From Mnemiopsis leidyi (Eukaryota > Ctenophora > Tentaculata > Lobata > Bolinopsidae), in NCBI GenBank assembly GCA_000226015.1, contig JH157156.1, positions 107,192 through 171,191 of the forward strand: a stretch of 64,000 nt of DNA, written 5' to 3'. This document shows positions 11,839 to 25,022 of this stretch, in pieces. A program made the position numbers and the translations under genes. The notes beneath the pieces were generated by a model. The model was not told where the DNA came from. It saw nothing but the letters and a program-made list of their open reading frames with translations, and searched no databases. Position 1 is the first letter of the stretch, and the number at the start of each line of letters is the position of its first letter.

Positions 11839-14800
11839 TTACACAGTACACGCTGGAGATCAAAGCCCAATCCATCCAGGTCCATTTGCTCATTTGTACT
11901 ACCAAGCAAGGAATAATCTATGAACACAGACCCTTAAATTTAATCTGTTAGACCCTACAATTTGTACAAAGTACCAGCCGAACGATACCGAGCAATTCAA
12001 TCACAAAACACGGAGATAAATCGTATTGAACAGTTTACTAAAGAGCAATATCTGTCCATCTATTTAAATGATGAAAAATGCAGATAGGAGCAGAGAGCAG
12101 TTAAAAGAAGCAGATAGGAGAAGAGAGGAGCATTGACTGAGTTGTGGAGAAATGTAGCACTGACCAAACATACACTGTGTCTAAACCAGGAAGGAGCCTT
12201 GTGGTACAGAATTGGTGTACTGTACACTGTACAGTATAAAGCTATACCGTGTACTGCACATTGAACTTTACCTTGCTTCATACATTGTACACCACAACGT
12301 ACAGTAATCAGTGTTTAAGTGTACAATTATACAATACAGTGTACACTGTACATTATACACTGACATTTATCCTGCTACAGTCGAGTACAACACGCATATA
12401 CACAGGAGGTGGAACATCTACAAGACACTCCGTCTATGACGTATAAAAGAGCGGTAAAATCAGATATTGGTCCGGGCGGAGGCAGAAAATAAAATAGCGG
12501 GAGTAATTTCACTCTTACTGTGTACCGTGCGGATCGTAGTGTACTAACTTCAGCTGATGCAGTTTGTAATAGTTTCTAGCGCAGGGAATTCAGATGTTTA
12601 CAAACATTTACCCTACAATCTTACAGCACACGAGTATGTGTTATGGTATTTGTCCGAATGTACCGTACCCCTGGAGGGCATATCAACAAGACTGGTGTTA
12701 CATCTGTAAAAAGCATCAAAAGTTTTGTTTCAGTCACTAACCGATGAGAATGAAGCTACATCTTGTCTGACTTTGTCCGACCCTCATTCGAAGCGAGGGT
12801 GCGCGCTGCTGTACAAAGCTACATCCGACTTATCTCTTCCTCTTTTCTTCCTCACATTTATCGGTTTTGGGAAAGCACCGAGAAAGCAGTTTAACTACAG
12901 CAGAAACAAATTACTGCGGTTCCCAGTACACTCGGGTCCTGCCTCCTAAAGGAGAGATGGGTATATTATGTATATCAACTGGGAGGCGAGGCCAATATGA
13001 ATGTAAATTATTAACGGATATAAACAACCGTGTGCAGCCTGGCTCTAATAATCAAGATTATAGCTATGTTTTTCCTACTTCAACTGCACCTTATCAAACC
13101 ATCATGGGCAAGTTTACGAGAGAAATCACCAAAATTTCAGCACGAATTGGGATAACAGTGCAAGAAAACATGCTGCGATGCGACAGTCACGTATTTGAGC
13201 TTCACCGAAAGTTAAAGTATCACACTCACGTGCTTGTTTTCTAGAGAAATTATGTAGAAAGACGAGTATCAAGAGATTTAAAGGTTCCGGATAGTGACAT
13301 TAGGAGTTTGTCTTTGTAACTTGAAACTTTCAGACAACAACTTTTTGGATTAAAGCTGATTCGACTTACTTTTTAGAGAAGCAGGAGACCAATTTAACAG
13401 TTCAGTTCTTTGGTAAATCCCCGATCAGACCATGAACTACCTATCGTCTCTTGAAAGTAGCCCATCTGCAGAGATAAAACTGGGGAAAATATGGAAATTA
13501 TAAAAGTGTTCAGGGGATTCAGGATCTAAATTGTAATTATAACTTATATACAGAAATTGCTCGTGAGATAAGATATCTGATGTCTTTCACATTGTATCAA
13601 CGTACTACCTAGGATTTTCTCTGAGTAAATGGATCAACTATAGTTGTTTTGTTTACGACCAGTATTTTGTTTGTCCAAATTCATTCCACATCAATGAGAA
13701 CCTTATGCGAGTCAATTTTCCTTTCAATGCTATAACCACTGCCTTTACCTGCTTACTTTATTAAGTTTGATCTTATATTCGCAAGCTCGATAATGCTATG
13801 TAGCTATATAAGCTGTATAAGTGACTAATTATATGTAGTCACATGGTTAACAGCACAGTACGGACTGTTATACGTACTCACGTGTATACGACACAAAACA
13901 TGCTGGCTCATTACAGTGTTTGCGCGCCTTCCAAACTCAACTTATCTGAGTGTGACCGTCGTTACGAATGTGCCCTATTTATTAAGTTAAACTTACATTG
14001 CTGAAGCTCAGACGTTTTGTGTAAATTTCAAATTTGCCTTAACGTAATTGACGAAGCAAAACGTAATATGTGTTGATTCATCCCTCGACAAAAAAGCTAA
14101 TATTTTCGGATTTTACCGCTGCCTCTCAGTTAACTTTTTACTTTTGTTTCCACGTAATGAATTTAAAGCACTCTCCCCTGTAATATGATATTTGTTGTAC
14201 ACTTCTACTTATCCCAAATTTTCGGTTGTGTAATGAGTGCAAGTTGTTGAATGTTGCTGCTTGAATCGTTTGGTCCGTCGAGGAAGTATCTAGCAAGGCG
14301 CTATACTTGATGGTCCCAGCACCTCTGTAGTTATGACTCCCTAGATTACAGCAAATATTCATTGCAGCAAATATACATTGCTCGCAGAATGACATTCTCA
14401 AAAGTTTCGTCCATTTCCAGGAATTTCGACTGTAACAATTAACAATGGCCAGCTGCATCCCCGAAATAAGGTCTAAGGCGTGATATTTAGCAAATCAACT
14501 TTCTCATGAACTAGAAATCAAATCTTTGAAGAAATTCGTAACAGTGAATATTGTCGAGTAACAAAGGTCGCGGCTTCACTAACCAGATCTTACTAAGATA
14601 ATGATATTGTGGACGTTAGAATTTTGTGAATTAAAGGATGTTGAGTTGAAATTAACACCGAAAATCATCTAATTGTCACACTGCACCTGGATGTAGTATA
14701 AAATCAGTTAGCTTATTGAACGAAGCCGTCTTTTTGCTCCGTTAGTGGTTTCATTGCCTTGGTCAACGGCACAATGGGGGGTTTACTGTCCCGCCTCCTT

Positions 14801-15077
14801 AGCTTATTTTCAATGAATCACATACACCGAGCTTTCAGCTATACAATAAGTCATGAGTTTTTCATCGAACAATTTTCAGCTTCTTTCGCTTTTTTCACGG
14901 TTCACCAAGAATCAGATCCCGTTCATTGGTGGCCCGAATAAAAGTATCTTGTTAGTTTAATATCGGAGAGAGTTTAATTAAGGTTCTACTGATGAAATAG
15001 AAAATTAGACAATATTTTGTCAGTATTTCGTCAAGTAATCCCCACTAACTCTAACACCCTAAAACACAGACAAGAAA
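11839..15077. other. Intergenic stretch with short palindromes and one interspersed-repeat copy
   Basis: At 12215-12365 there are overlapping TGTACACTGTACA-type palindromes able to form hairpins. At 12763-12815 lies a copy of the GTCTGACTTTGTCCGACC repeat described separately. The open frame at 12867-13244 follows that repeat and matches no family I know. Nothing else is supported. Confidence 0.4.
12763..12815 (+). mobile_element. Short copy of GTCTGACTTTGTCCG interspersed repeat
   Basis: It reads GTCTGACTTTGTCCGACCC, then CTCATTCGAAGCG, then GGGTGCGCGCTGCTGTAC. The same ordered modules recur at 33192, 33848, 56076 and 56801, and in reverse at 32842. This copy lacks the middle GAATAAAATGACGGGA segment. 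It is likely a fragment of a non-autonomous transposon. Confidence 0.75.
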
Positions 15078-15884
15078 ATGGCAAGTCCAGCTCTTTTCCT
15101 GAGTGGCATCCTAGCAGTATCCACCCTAGCAATACCCACACAGGACCCTTTTCTCTTCGACTTTACCACCTGCTCCCAGTCTGACATTGACACATGGCAG
15201 GAGGTGAGCGATACAGTCAGGACAGTAGGAATGTCTAAAGCTGTGCTGGCGTTACAGACAACGCGCGTCTTTCAGAGAGCCGTCATGTTTGCTGTTATCA
15301 ATCCTCAACCTAATGGAGCTGGATTCGCAGGTCAACACATAATATATATTTTAACGTTTTCTTTTTCTTAACTCCAGCAAAGAGCAATTTAGGTCAGTCA
15401 AGATTTAATCAACATCAGGTTAAAGAAGAAGACAATTCCAATTTCAGAATTACGCATACCTCAAATAGATCACATGAGTAACTCCTCCAATAAAAATGAA
15501 ACATCTCCAGGTATGCAGACAGCGATGCCGAGGAGTGCAGCAAGTCACGTGACCAGCACAGGACTTAGACTCCAGGTGCGAGGTCAGGGCGAGCTACAGT
15601 ACTGGAAAGTGGTTCTCACCGGCAAGGACCAGGTCGGAACAAACCGTACAGACTACGAACAGAAGTTCAAACTGCAGAAAATTTCGAACAGAGAGTTTGA
15701 GACGGTCGACCTGGACTTTTCCAAGTTTGGGGCGTACAGACGAGGTAAACCGGTGAAGGACGCTCCTCCTCTCGACTTGGCGAACACCCGAACTTTCGGG
15801 TTTCAAACGTTCGGGGGAGTTTACGATGGGTACAAGCAGAAGGGAACCGGGTCGTTGGAGATCGATTCTGTAGAGTTTTATTAG
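15078..15884 (+). CDS. Secreted CIA30-domain protein
   Basis: There are two exons, 15078-15330 and 15511-15884, joined in phase 1 (GCA G/gt, ag/GT ATG), giving 208 residues. Residues 1-18 form a hydrophobic signal peptide (MASPALFLSGILAVSTLA). The rest matches the CIA30 beta-sandwich known from NDUFAF1: LFDFTTCSQSDIDTW at the start, LRLQVRGQGELQYWKVVL in the middle, then the family-typical KDAPPLDLANTRTFGFQTF and a terminal LEIDSVEFY. NDUFAF1 assembles mitochondrial complex I, but here the leader looks secretory, not mitochondrial, so that function should not be assumed. Many animals have such short secreted or ER CIA30 proteins of unknown role. The start is the first ATG before the leader. 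An AATAAA-like motif (GCAAATAAATTC) lies near 16150. Confidence 0.85.
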
Positions 15885-17287
15885 ATGTCAAGATTTGAAG
15901 TGTAATCAATATGTTAAAAATATGAGGGCAAACTTGGGAGTTTTAATGTTTGTCAGACCACATTCTTGCCTACGGCAAAAAGTAGTCTAAAAAGTACTTA
16001 AATAATACGATTTCAAATGTTTTTGTTTGAAGTTGAATTTTCATAAAAGCGTTTATCCATTTATCATTGGTAAGACCCAAGACAGAATCAAAATGATGTT
16101 CGAATTCCAGCATGGCACTATTTAGTATTTTACTACATACATGACAACAGCAAATAAATTCTGCTTACTTTATCATGATCTTAGCCGCAGATATTTTAGG
16201 ATGTTACTGATGATGAATATTTGAAAACGTTTTTACTCCTCAACACGTTTTATCTTGTTTCAATCAACTCGACTTGCTTAGTCTGTCTTAATTTGGAATT
16301 AAGTTATTGGAATTCTGCTTACCTATGTAGTATGTATGTAGTTGACGGTTCACAGTAGTTGGTCAGCACCGACCCAACATGTTGTAGTGTCTAACAGTTT
16401 AATGTGTGAAACCACACATCATGCGTTGTTAAACATCAGAACTGGAACAGGGTTAGATTTAACGTGTAATGGTACTGTGGTAGCACATAGCACTAGTACT
16501 GTTGTAGCATGGAGCAGATACAACTAGTAATACTGCTTGTTTCGGGTATTTCCTTTTACTTTTTTGTTTACCAAGTTTCGAGGATGATCTATACATGTAC
16601 AATTGTCCAGATTATTTTATCAGAATTATTGCTGATCTGCTGGTCAAGCACGCAGTTCCCATCTTCACATCACTTAACCACCGATAATGGGTACGGTCGC
16701 TATTTAATTACTACTACTGTATCTGACTATAATGAAACAAAATTAATAAAACAAAATTTAATATTTACACCGCAGTCAATCATATAATAAAATTCTTCGT
16801 CAGTCTCAAACATAAAACTAACTGACCAGAGTACCGGTGCGGGACTGTTTCTGATTGTACTCTAACAGTGGAGAACGATACTTTGGGAAGAGTCACAGTT
16901 CTTTATAAATAATAAGTCAAAATAACAGGAATAACAGCTTTTCTAGATGAAGTCGTATCTAACCTTCCCAATAACAATGCTTTCTATAAAGTAGAAACTG
17001 GCTGATATTGATTAAGAACGCACCACAGGAGCCAAATAAACTGTATTCCGTAACTAAAACTTGAATAAGGCATTAGTCAATATTTTCGTTATTTCATCAA
17101 GTCATAATTTTTCAGAATAATTACCAGCAGCAGAATTTCAACAAGTCAAGGTAACATATTAATAAGAAGTCAGCAGTAATTAAATTTGAATGAAGCACTA
17201 AAAAAGTTATAGAATTATTAAAGACTTAGAAGTATTTTAGCAAATATGAAAATCAAAGCGTAAAAGCGTAAAATAACATTCCTACAG
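15885..17287. other. Intergenic stretch, nothing recognised
   Basis: This is AT-rich sequence between the CIA30 gene and the receptor locus. It should contain any 5' exon (signal peptide) of the receptor. I could not identify a hydrophobic leader exon with a compatible donor. Confidence 0.4.
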
Positions 17288-20200
17288 ACGTTGAGTGTAC
17301 TATAGACGAGTATCGTGGTTTCCTCAAGTATGTCTGTTCGAGCATGGATTCCCGGAGAACACTAAACAAGTGTCACAACACTAACGAGGTCTATCTGTTA
17401 AAGGTCGAGGCCCGAGGGGTTTTTCAACGGACAGCTATGTTCAAACGACCCACATTTTTACCATGCATGTCAGAAAAACACTGACGATAAGAGTTATGGT
17501 ATACTCATTACAAATAATGATGTTCTATGCGGGCAATATCTGTGTAAACAGGAGGACGGAATAACAAGGATGAACTTAGAAATCCCGGAAATTCATTGTA
17601 ATGGTAAACAAGACTGCACAAATACCGATTTAGATGAAATGGGTTGTTTCATAGCAGGTGAGGTGATGACTACAATGCCGAGCGGAAAAGCAGTCCCCTC
17701 CACTCATATATGTGACGATGTTTGTGATGATCTTAACTGCGAGGACGAAGCCAGCTGCAATGGATACATGTACGGACTTTACTGTGATTTAAATGTGACT
17801 AAGAACACAAAGACATATATCCCACCGCATAAAATGTGCGACAGAACTCCAGATTGCCTTGACAAATCTGATGAGAGCAAAATTTGTTCGGTGACAAACA
17901 AAACAGAACATAAATGTCAAAGATCTGAAAAAGTACTCTTTTTCTGACAACATTTCACTGTACCTGTATTTAACTTTACAAAGTGTTACGCTGTGCAAGT
18001 TCGAAACTTCTGGAACGATGCTCGATACTGTTTTGTAGGAAACAGCTTCGTTTCAGATCAGACTAATTGTACGGATCCCGGCAAAGTGGGACTGAGTTGT
18101 CTAGTTAACGGTTTCATGACAACTGTCTCTAAACAAGTCATCTGTTCGAGGCAAAGACAACAAGTTTAAGTTTGCGATGACAACTTGGAAAAAGTGTGTA
18201 CAAAGTGTTCAGAAACTTGTTTTGTTCATAAACACTTCATGTGCGATGGGAAGCTGGACTGTGAGGATGAAACTGATGAAACACATCCTAGTTGTCTGAA
18301 GATGACTGGAGAAAAGTGTAAAAGAAGAGTAGGACAAGTGGAGAAACAGCCAGTCCCTCATTCCTGGATCGGAGATGGATTCAAGGACTGTGAAGATGGA
18401 AGGGATGAAATGAATGTGTGGCCAACCTGCGGAATTGGAAAATCTCTGCGGTTTGTCATAAGTAACGAAACTTGTGAAAACGTGTTTGTCTGCCCATGGG
18501 ATGAACCGGGCTTTGTAGAGTTAGAAGATCTTTGTGACGGAGTTCAGACATGTGGAAATGAAAATGCAGTCTGTTCTAGGACAAACGGTTTCGAACCCAT
18601 ATCTACTGCTGTTCTCACTACAGAATGGGGTTTGAAAAAGAATGTTGCATTTTGCATGAGAGGACTCGAAAAGATTCAGAAATTTGATACTATGAAATGT
18701 TCAACAGAAATCTCTGACTCGTTCATATATCCTCCTGCTGATGTCTTCGGAATCCAAAAAACCAAAATCATATTGCCATCTGCACTCAGGTTATGTGATC
18801 ACATGTTCGGAGAGATGTACGTTTTCACCAGCTGTTTGAATAAATGTTTCAACTCTTCGTGTCCAATTAGAAATATCCCAAGATACGAGGCGTGTCCTGG
18901 TCAATATCCTAATAGGATTGGGACCATAGTCAACAACAGTTTTCTCATATTTGTCACGAAGTCTTTTGGAGATATCTACACAAACAATTACTTTGTTTGT
19001 GACAACAATATCAAGTGTATCGACTACTCACAAGTTTGTAATCTTGTAGACGATTGTGGAGATGGCTCAGACGAGGATACCTGTACAAATCATTTCAAAT
19101 GTCATTCAACAGGAAAATACATCCCAAAAACTAGAGTGTGTGATGGAAATTTTGACTGCTTGGATTTATCTGACGAATGCAATGAACAATGTTCCAGCGA
19201 AATAATAGAAAACAGCGCTCTAAAAGGATTTTCGTGGTTGATTGGCTTTCTTGCTATCATAGCAAATGGCATCATCATCACTAAAAATTCCATGACTCTG
19301 AGGAAATGTCGAACAACTGTGGCTTTACTAAACAAATCACTTATCATAACAATATCATTCGGAGATCTTTTGGTCGGTGGCTATTTGTTCGTTATCTCAA
19401 TCTATGATGGACTCATCTATAAACAAAGTTACTGTAGAGAACAAATTAGCTGGATAACAAGCAGTAACTGCTCTGCTATCGGGGTTCTAAGCACCTTAGG
19501 GTCGCAAGTATCCCTGTTTGCAATGTGTGTGTTGAGTGTGACACGCATTATCGGAATTTGCAATTCTATGAGAATTCCAGGGGAAGTGTCTTGGTTACCA
19601 TCAGTCAAAGTTACTGTGGGTATGATCATCATGATATTGCTGTCATTGACCATAGCTGTCATTCCAACAGTCAGCAACTTTGAGGATTTCTTTGTCAATG
19701 GAGTTAAATATGCTGAGAAACTAAAAGCATTTTTGGGAACACCAAACAAGCAAACAATTTTAGAAATCCTTGAAGCTTACTACGGCAGAATGAAGGAAAC
19801 CATACTAAGTTGGAAAATGATAGATCAAATGGTAACTGAGATGTACTCTCACGACTTTCAATATCCAGACCACACATCTGAGAAACTCCGAGTTGACTTT
19901 TATGGCAACGACGGTGTCTGTTTGTTCAAGTACTTTGTCAAGGATGAAGACCCACAAAGGATCTTTGTCTGGCTCATCCTAGCCTTAAACTTTATCTGCT
20001 TCATGTTCATCACTGTGTCTTACTTAATAATTGGCTTCTATACCTACAAGTCTTCCAAAAGTTTGACTCAGTCTGGAGGCAACCGGCAAATTTCTCAACG
20101 AAATACGAAAATTAACCGCAAGATTTCAATTATTATAACAACGGATTTTCTGTGCTGGGTTCCCTTTATAGTGGTCTGTGTCCTTCACTCAGCGGAAGTA

Positions 20201-20431
20201 CTAGACGCTACACCCTGGTATAGTCTGTTCTCTATCGTTATACTCCCTATAAACTCTGTGTTAAACCCCCTGATTTACGACGAAACCATAACAAGTCTTA
20301 TCAGTAAACTTTTCCGGCAGGTTAGAACTTGTTTTACCGGAACAGCAATCCACAGGGAGATAACTCTTAGACTGACATCAAGACGAGAAACAACTGTCGA
20401 AATTATTGAATTGGAAAGTCGACAGATATAA
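17288..20431 (+). pseudogene. LDLa-repeat 7TM receptor (GRL101-like), disrupted ectodomain
   Basis: The frame opens after an acceptor (CCTACAG at 17281-17287) and encodes Cys-rich LDL-receptor class A modules, for example DCLDKSDE, CDGKLDCEDETDE and CDGNFDCLDLSDEC. These are followed by a rhodopsin-type 7TM domain: TM1 near ALKGFSWLIGFLAIIANG, TM3 ending SVTRIIGI in place of DRY, and TM7 with NPLIYD. This is the architecture of the snail receptor GRL101 and its invertebrate relatives. Three lesions break it: a frameshift near 17479-17483 (frame 1 to frame 2), TGA at 17945-17947 and TAA at 18168-18170. Coding similarity to family sequence continues straight through each stop, so introns are a poor explanation. 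From 18171 to the TAA at 20429-20431 the frame is intact. The first ATG after the last stop (18239) would give a receptor with no signal peptide. A poly(A) signal AATAAA lies at 20689-20694. It is either a young pseudogene or carries sequence errors. Confidence 0.65.
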
Positions 20432-22048
20432 AGATTAGCTCTGATTCAGCTTTTTCGTAAATTTTCGGCGATTCAATCAGCAGATAAGATAATTGTATTG
20501 GAGTTTATGTATAAATGTCATATCAAACCATTTTTTTCCTTCTTTCAAAGGAAACCATGAAAAGTTGTATCTCTTATTGAACTATTGTTGAATTGTGTTC
20601 CTTCTTTTTGTCATAACCTAGTGTGACTTTTTGTATGTTAAGATCTCCACGACTCAAATCTTGTCTTAGAAAAGTTTTAGATACAGTAAATAAAATTTCA
20701 ATAATAAGCCAAACATGAAATTCCAGTTAACTGTGTTATTTGCTACACACAGCAGCGATATACCGATAACTTTTAGGAAATCAGCAGCATGTAATGCCGC
20801 TTTAAAATTTCAAGCCAAAAAGTGAAAATCAAATGAAAACCGAAGCTCACAGCTCATGTCATGATGTAGGCTGCCCTTTACCAACCAGTTTTTTCATGAA
20901 AAATAAGATATTCATAATTACAATCCGATCTCCTGCAGCAGCGGCCGATTTTTCTACTTAATATCGATGTAACAGACTAGCAGATTTCAATCATTGACCA
21001 CAAAGGCAATGTTTTACAAGGCACGGAGGAGTTTTCCACACGAGAATGATCAGTTGGACACTAAAACAGTGAACAAGACGAAGGGTAGTACAATGAAAAT
21101 ATATTTAAACAAGACACACAATGGCAATACTTTCTTACTTAAGACTTAAAACAACCAGATGAACTTTAGGCAGTTCTTAGTTTATCTTATGTGGTTCTGT
21201 TAGGAAAGTGTTTAGCAGTTATATTCTGTTCACATTAAACTTTGGACTGTTAGTGTTAATGTTATAGCAAACATCTACTACTAGGCCCTTGAGATTGTTC
21301 AACTTCAAACTTTTTAAGGTGAAAGTGCGATGGTGGTCTGTTCAAGATTACGCAGGTCGTTAGCAACTAACTTTTTCAAGCGGACAGTAAATCTAGCACC
21401 AGAAGGTTTGAAATTAGGATCGGATTATATATAAGTCATAACCATTAGCAGTGTGCTACAATTTCATTTGATTTTGTAGTGGTAGTTTCTATCGATACCA
21501 GCGACATTCTCACAAGCTTGGTCAACACATTGATTTTTAAATATTTCACTGTCTGTCTAGTGTCTCTACGGTTTATCAGTAATCATAACTGACAGTGCGA
21601 CGCAGAAAATGATTTTCAAGCACATTTTTACGGAGCAATAAATTTGCAAGGACTTTAATTTTTAAATTCATTTTTAACCTTAAGCAACTTCATAATCTCA
21701 CTGCTCAGCCTATACCTACCTAAGTACTTATGCTAAAATGACTATAATGATGAATAACAAATATGTACACGATTTTTTCAAAAAAACATCTCATTCTCTG
21801 TAGCATATCATTACTTTTCTGATTTTTAAGTTACTTGTCTCTGTATGTCAAAGAAATGAGATCATTTAAGGGAACTGCTAAATTATGAGTAAAAAGTTCC
21901 CTAACTATATCTTATTTCTCAGACAAACAGAAACAAGTAACATTAAAATTTGAACTGTTATAGGGCTGAATAACTATCCGCTGCTACAACAAATATGATT
22001 AGTTTATCATTAATCAAATTCAAGAGTTATATGAGCATTGTTTTCAGA
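20432..22048. other. Intergenic stretch with receptor poly(A) signal
   Basis: AATAAA at 20689-20694, about 260 bases after the receptor stop, is a plausible poly(A) signal. The remainder is AT-rich and I see no gene in it. Confidence 0.45.
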
Positions 22049-25022
22049 ATGTTGACAACTGCATTTTTGATAGCACTTCTGTGCGGTTTGCTGGTAACGG
22101 GTGTCAAATCGGAAGATGTAAATTGCAATAAGGTAAAACAAAACTTCAAGAGAGAGTGCTTGTCCTTAGCATACCAACCTTTGATCTTGACTGGATGTGA
22201 AGTTGGGACTGATAGAATATGGACCAGGAGGAGGAAGAAGTGCGAAGGACAAGAACAAAAACTTGTGTCCTATTGCGCATACTCATGCATACGTCAGTAA
22301 AGATTTGATATTTAACTAGATGTTTAAAGAGACTAGCCAATATTTGCGCACTATCTTTTACGTTCATTAATCATTACTCATGACAATTTCAATTACCTAG
22401 CGTATTTAATAAACACCTGTTTAACTAGACGAGTAAATCAGAACTGAAAACACTTTTCACAGCGACTGACGGAGCCTGGGGAAGTTACACAGCCTGGTCC
22501 AAGTGTACTGCGGAGTGTGCCGGGGGAACCCAGTATAGAACCAGGGAGTGTAACAACCCAGCCCCGGCTAACGGCGGTGCCGACTGTGTCGGCTCTAACA
22601 GGGAAGTTAGGCAATGTAACACCGACCCTTGTGCTGGTGAGTCTTGTATGCAATCATTTTTACTTTTTTTTATTGTTCGAAAGTTCTAAATTAAAAAAAT
22701 TAAAATTACTTGACATGAGAGTCGCTATTAAATAAGACAAAATTTAAATAAGACAAAATTTAAATTTTTCAGTCAATCAATACATAGTAATATAGAAATA
22801 ATTTAATTTATTCATATAACATAAGAGCATTTGGGGCTGGAGAGGAGTCAGTGACTGACGGACAACACTTGTTTTTGACTTGAGGAAGACCTAAACCGGC
22901 TCCAATCCATCCCCAAATTTGTCAATAAAAATAACAAAAAATCAATAGAAATTTGAAAGTTAAACATTTCAGTGAGCAGGCTCTATCAGCAAAGCGTAAT
23001 GAAGTGTTTTATTATGCTTAAATAAGGATAACAGTAAAATGGCGTGTTTATGTTTGATAACAGGCATTTGCTGGTACAGCTTGCTCAAGTTGGGCAACTA
23101 CATATACAGGAAGAGGTCTAAGATATTCACCACTATTGGGGCAAGTTTTAAAGCTGTGATGAAGTGAGAGCCTTGTTGAAGGCAGTGCAACACCAACTCA
23201 ATAATAATATGATACGGCAGTTAATAAACTGACAAGGGTGTGGAGACTGCTAAGACTACGAATAATAAATGGTTTCAAATCTACCATAAGTTTCTATTAC
23301 CAAGTTTCTGGTCGGAAAGCAGAGTGTTGAGCATTTTTCTGTGTTGAGCATTTTTTATTATTGGCGATAGTTTTACGTAGTCAATATGCTGATTTGATCA
23401 TGCAGTTGTTGAGCTTTTCTTGGATCATTTATGAAAAAAATGTTCGCATGAGAGATTCAGAGTGCTTATTCTCTGCTCTTTCAAAAATATCAAATGATAA
23501 TTGTAGGCTTATGTACCAGAGTACATCTTAAAATTCAAAATTATATCGGGAAATCCGAATATTCAAGTATTGTCATCCATTTGGGCTATTACCATTTTTA
23601 AAGCTTTAAATAAGTTTTAAAAAATTCCCACCCATCTCAGTTGACGGAGGGTGGGGCAACTACGGAGCCTGGTCTGCCTGCTCGGCAAGCTGTGGAGGTG
23701 GAAGCCAGACCAGAAGCAGGAAGTGTAACGACCCTGCTCCCAGCAATGGTGGAGCAAACTGTGTCGGGCCAGCACAGCAAAGTCGGGATTGCAACACCAG
23801 CCCTTGTCCCGGTTAGTTATTGCCCAGTGAGGTATCAAGAACTCCAAATTAAATAGGAAGAACCCCAAATTATAGAGAATGTTATTATGGGGATAACAAA
23901 GCGTGATAGCGTTAGCTACTCTCGATATCGATTGGCGTACCTAACTGCTTAATAGTCTGATAGCTGACAGATGGTTCTGTAAAATCATAATTGTAAGGAT
24001 TGGTCGATTGTTTATTAGTTTTACAGTTCAAAGTCATAGTCTTGGAGGATAACCTCCTTCACACGGTTACAGTTGACGGAGGTTACAGCGATTTCGGAGC
24101 CTGGTCTGCATGTTCAGCTGACTGTGACGGAGGAACCCAGAGCAGGACCCGACAGTGTAACAACCCTGCCCCAGCTAACGGTGGTGCAGACTGTGTCGGC
24201 CCCGCAGTCCAGACCCAACAGTGCAACACTGACCCTTGCAAAGGTTAGATCTTGATTTAAGCAATAACTCGCACTTCGCGACTTCGTAGTTCGTACGAGA
24301 CTAGGACTAATCATATAACGATCTTGACTTAGCAAGATCTAGGTATGTCGATCATCTTGCACGGAATTTTTCCCGATAGAAATAACATTTTTCTACTCTA
24401 AATTCCTTGTAACGTTCAGCACCGGAGTGCCCCGCATCGCACCCCTTTGTCTACAACAACGGGAAGAACTGCTGTGCAGTAAACTTCGAGGACTGGGACT
24501 GGACACGTGGAGACAAGTGTGACGGTAGTGCTCTCCAGAGGGACAGTCTGTGTTGCCAGTTTAACCGGCAGATCGCATGTCCCAGCGGGATCTGTGACAG
24601 CAACTCCCAGGGTTAGTATACGGAGGTACAGTATGGTATACGGAGGTACAGTATAATATACAGAGGTACAGTATTGTGATTACGCTATGACAGCATTGAT
24701 AATCGTTCCAGTCGCACGTGCGCTTCGTCCGATAACGATTCTACGCTGTAACACGTGACAAAATATTGAAATTTTTCTGCTGCGGTAGACTGGTTGGGAG
24801 CAGTAAACTGTCTGACTGATGTCACTATCAAACCTCCCAGGAACCAAATGTCCGTCATCTCACCCCTACGTGTACTACAACGGGCAGTACTGTTGCAATG
24901 TCGACTACGAGAAATTCTACCCGCCCCAGGGAGACAAGTGCGACGGCAGCACCATCTCCAGGACCAGTCTGTGTTGTGGGGGCGGTGGCATGCTCTGTCC
25001 CACTGGTCCGCTCTGCAGCTAG
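22049..25022 (+). CDS. Secreted TSP1-repeat protein with two Cys-rich C-terminal modules
   Basis: Six exons, all joined in phase 1: 22049-22292, 22463-22636, 23641-23811, 24073-24243, 24420-24611 and 24841-25022, giving 377 residues. Exon 1 gives a signal peptide (MLTTAFLIALLCGLLVTG) and a short Cys segment. Exons 2, 3 and 4 each encode exactly one thrombospondin type 1 repeat (W..YTAWSKC, CNNPAPANGGADCVG and CNTDPC pattern). Exons 5 and 6 each encode one copy of a Cys-rich module of the form CPxSHPxVYxNGxxCC, then GDKCDGSxxxRxSLCC and CP.G. I associate that module with secreted cnidarian proteins. One module per symmetrical exon is the classic layout for exon duplication and shuffling. Longer in-frame starts exist upstream (21995), but 22049 directly precedes the leader. 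The likely site is extracellular matrix or secretion; the function is unknown. The final codons and stop are the first unit of a minisatellite. Confidence 0.88.
24612..24675. repeat. 20-bp intronic tandem repeat beside a splice donor
   Basis: Just after the donor that follows 24611, a unit of the form GTATACGGAGGTACAGTAT recurs about three times with small changes. It is not coding. Confidence 0.75.

Noticed and set aside
12867-13244. 125-residue plus-strand frame after an interspersed repeat
   Set aside because: No recognisable domain, ordinary AT-rich composition, and it overlaps repeat-derived sequence.
17934-17984. A 51-nt intron (gtactc...acaaag) that would remove the TGA at 17945 from the receptor
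   Set aside because: It would also delete family-like coding sequence (VPVFNFTKC), is unusually short for this locus, and leaves the second stop and the frameshift unexplained.
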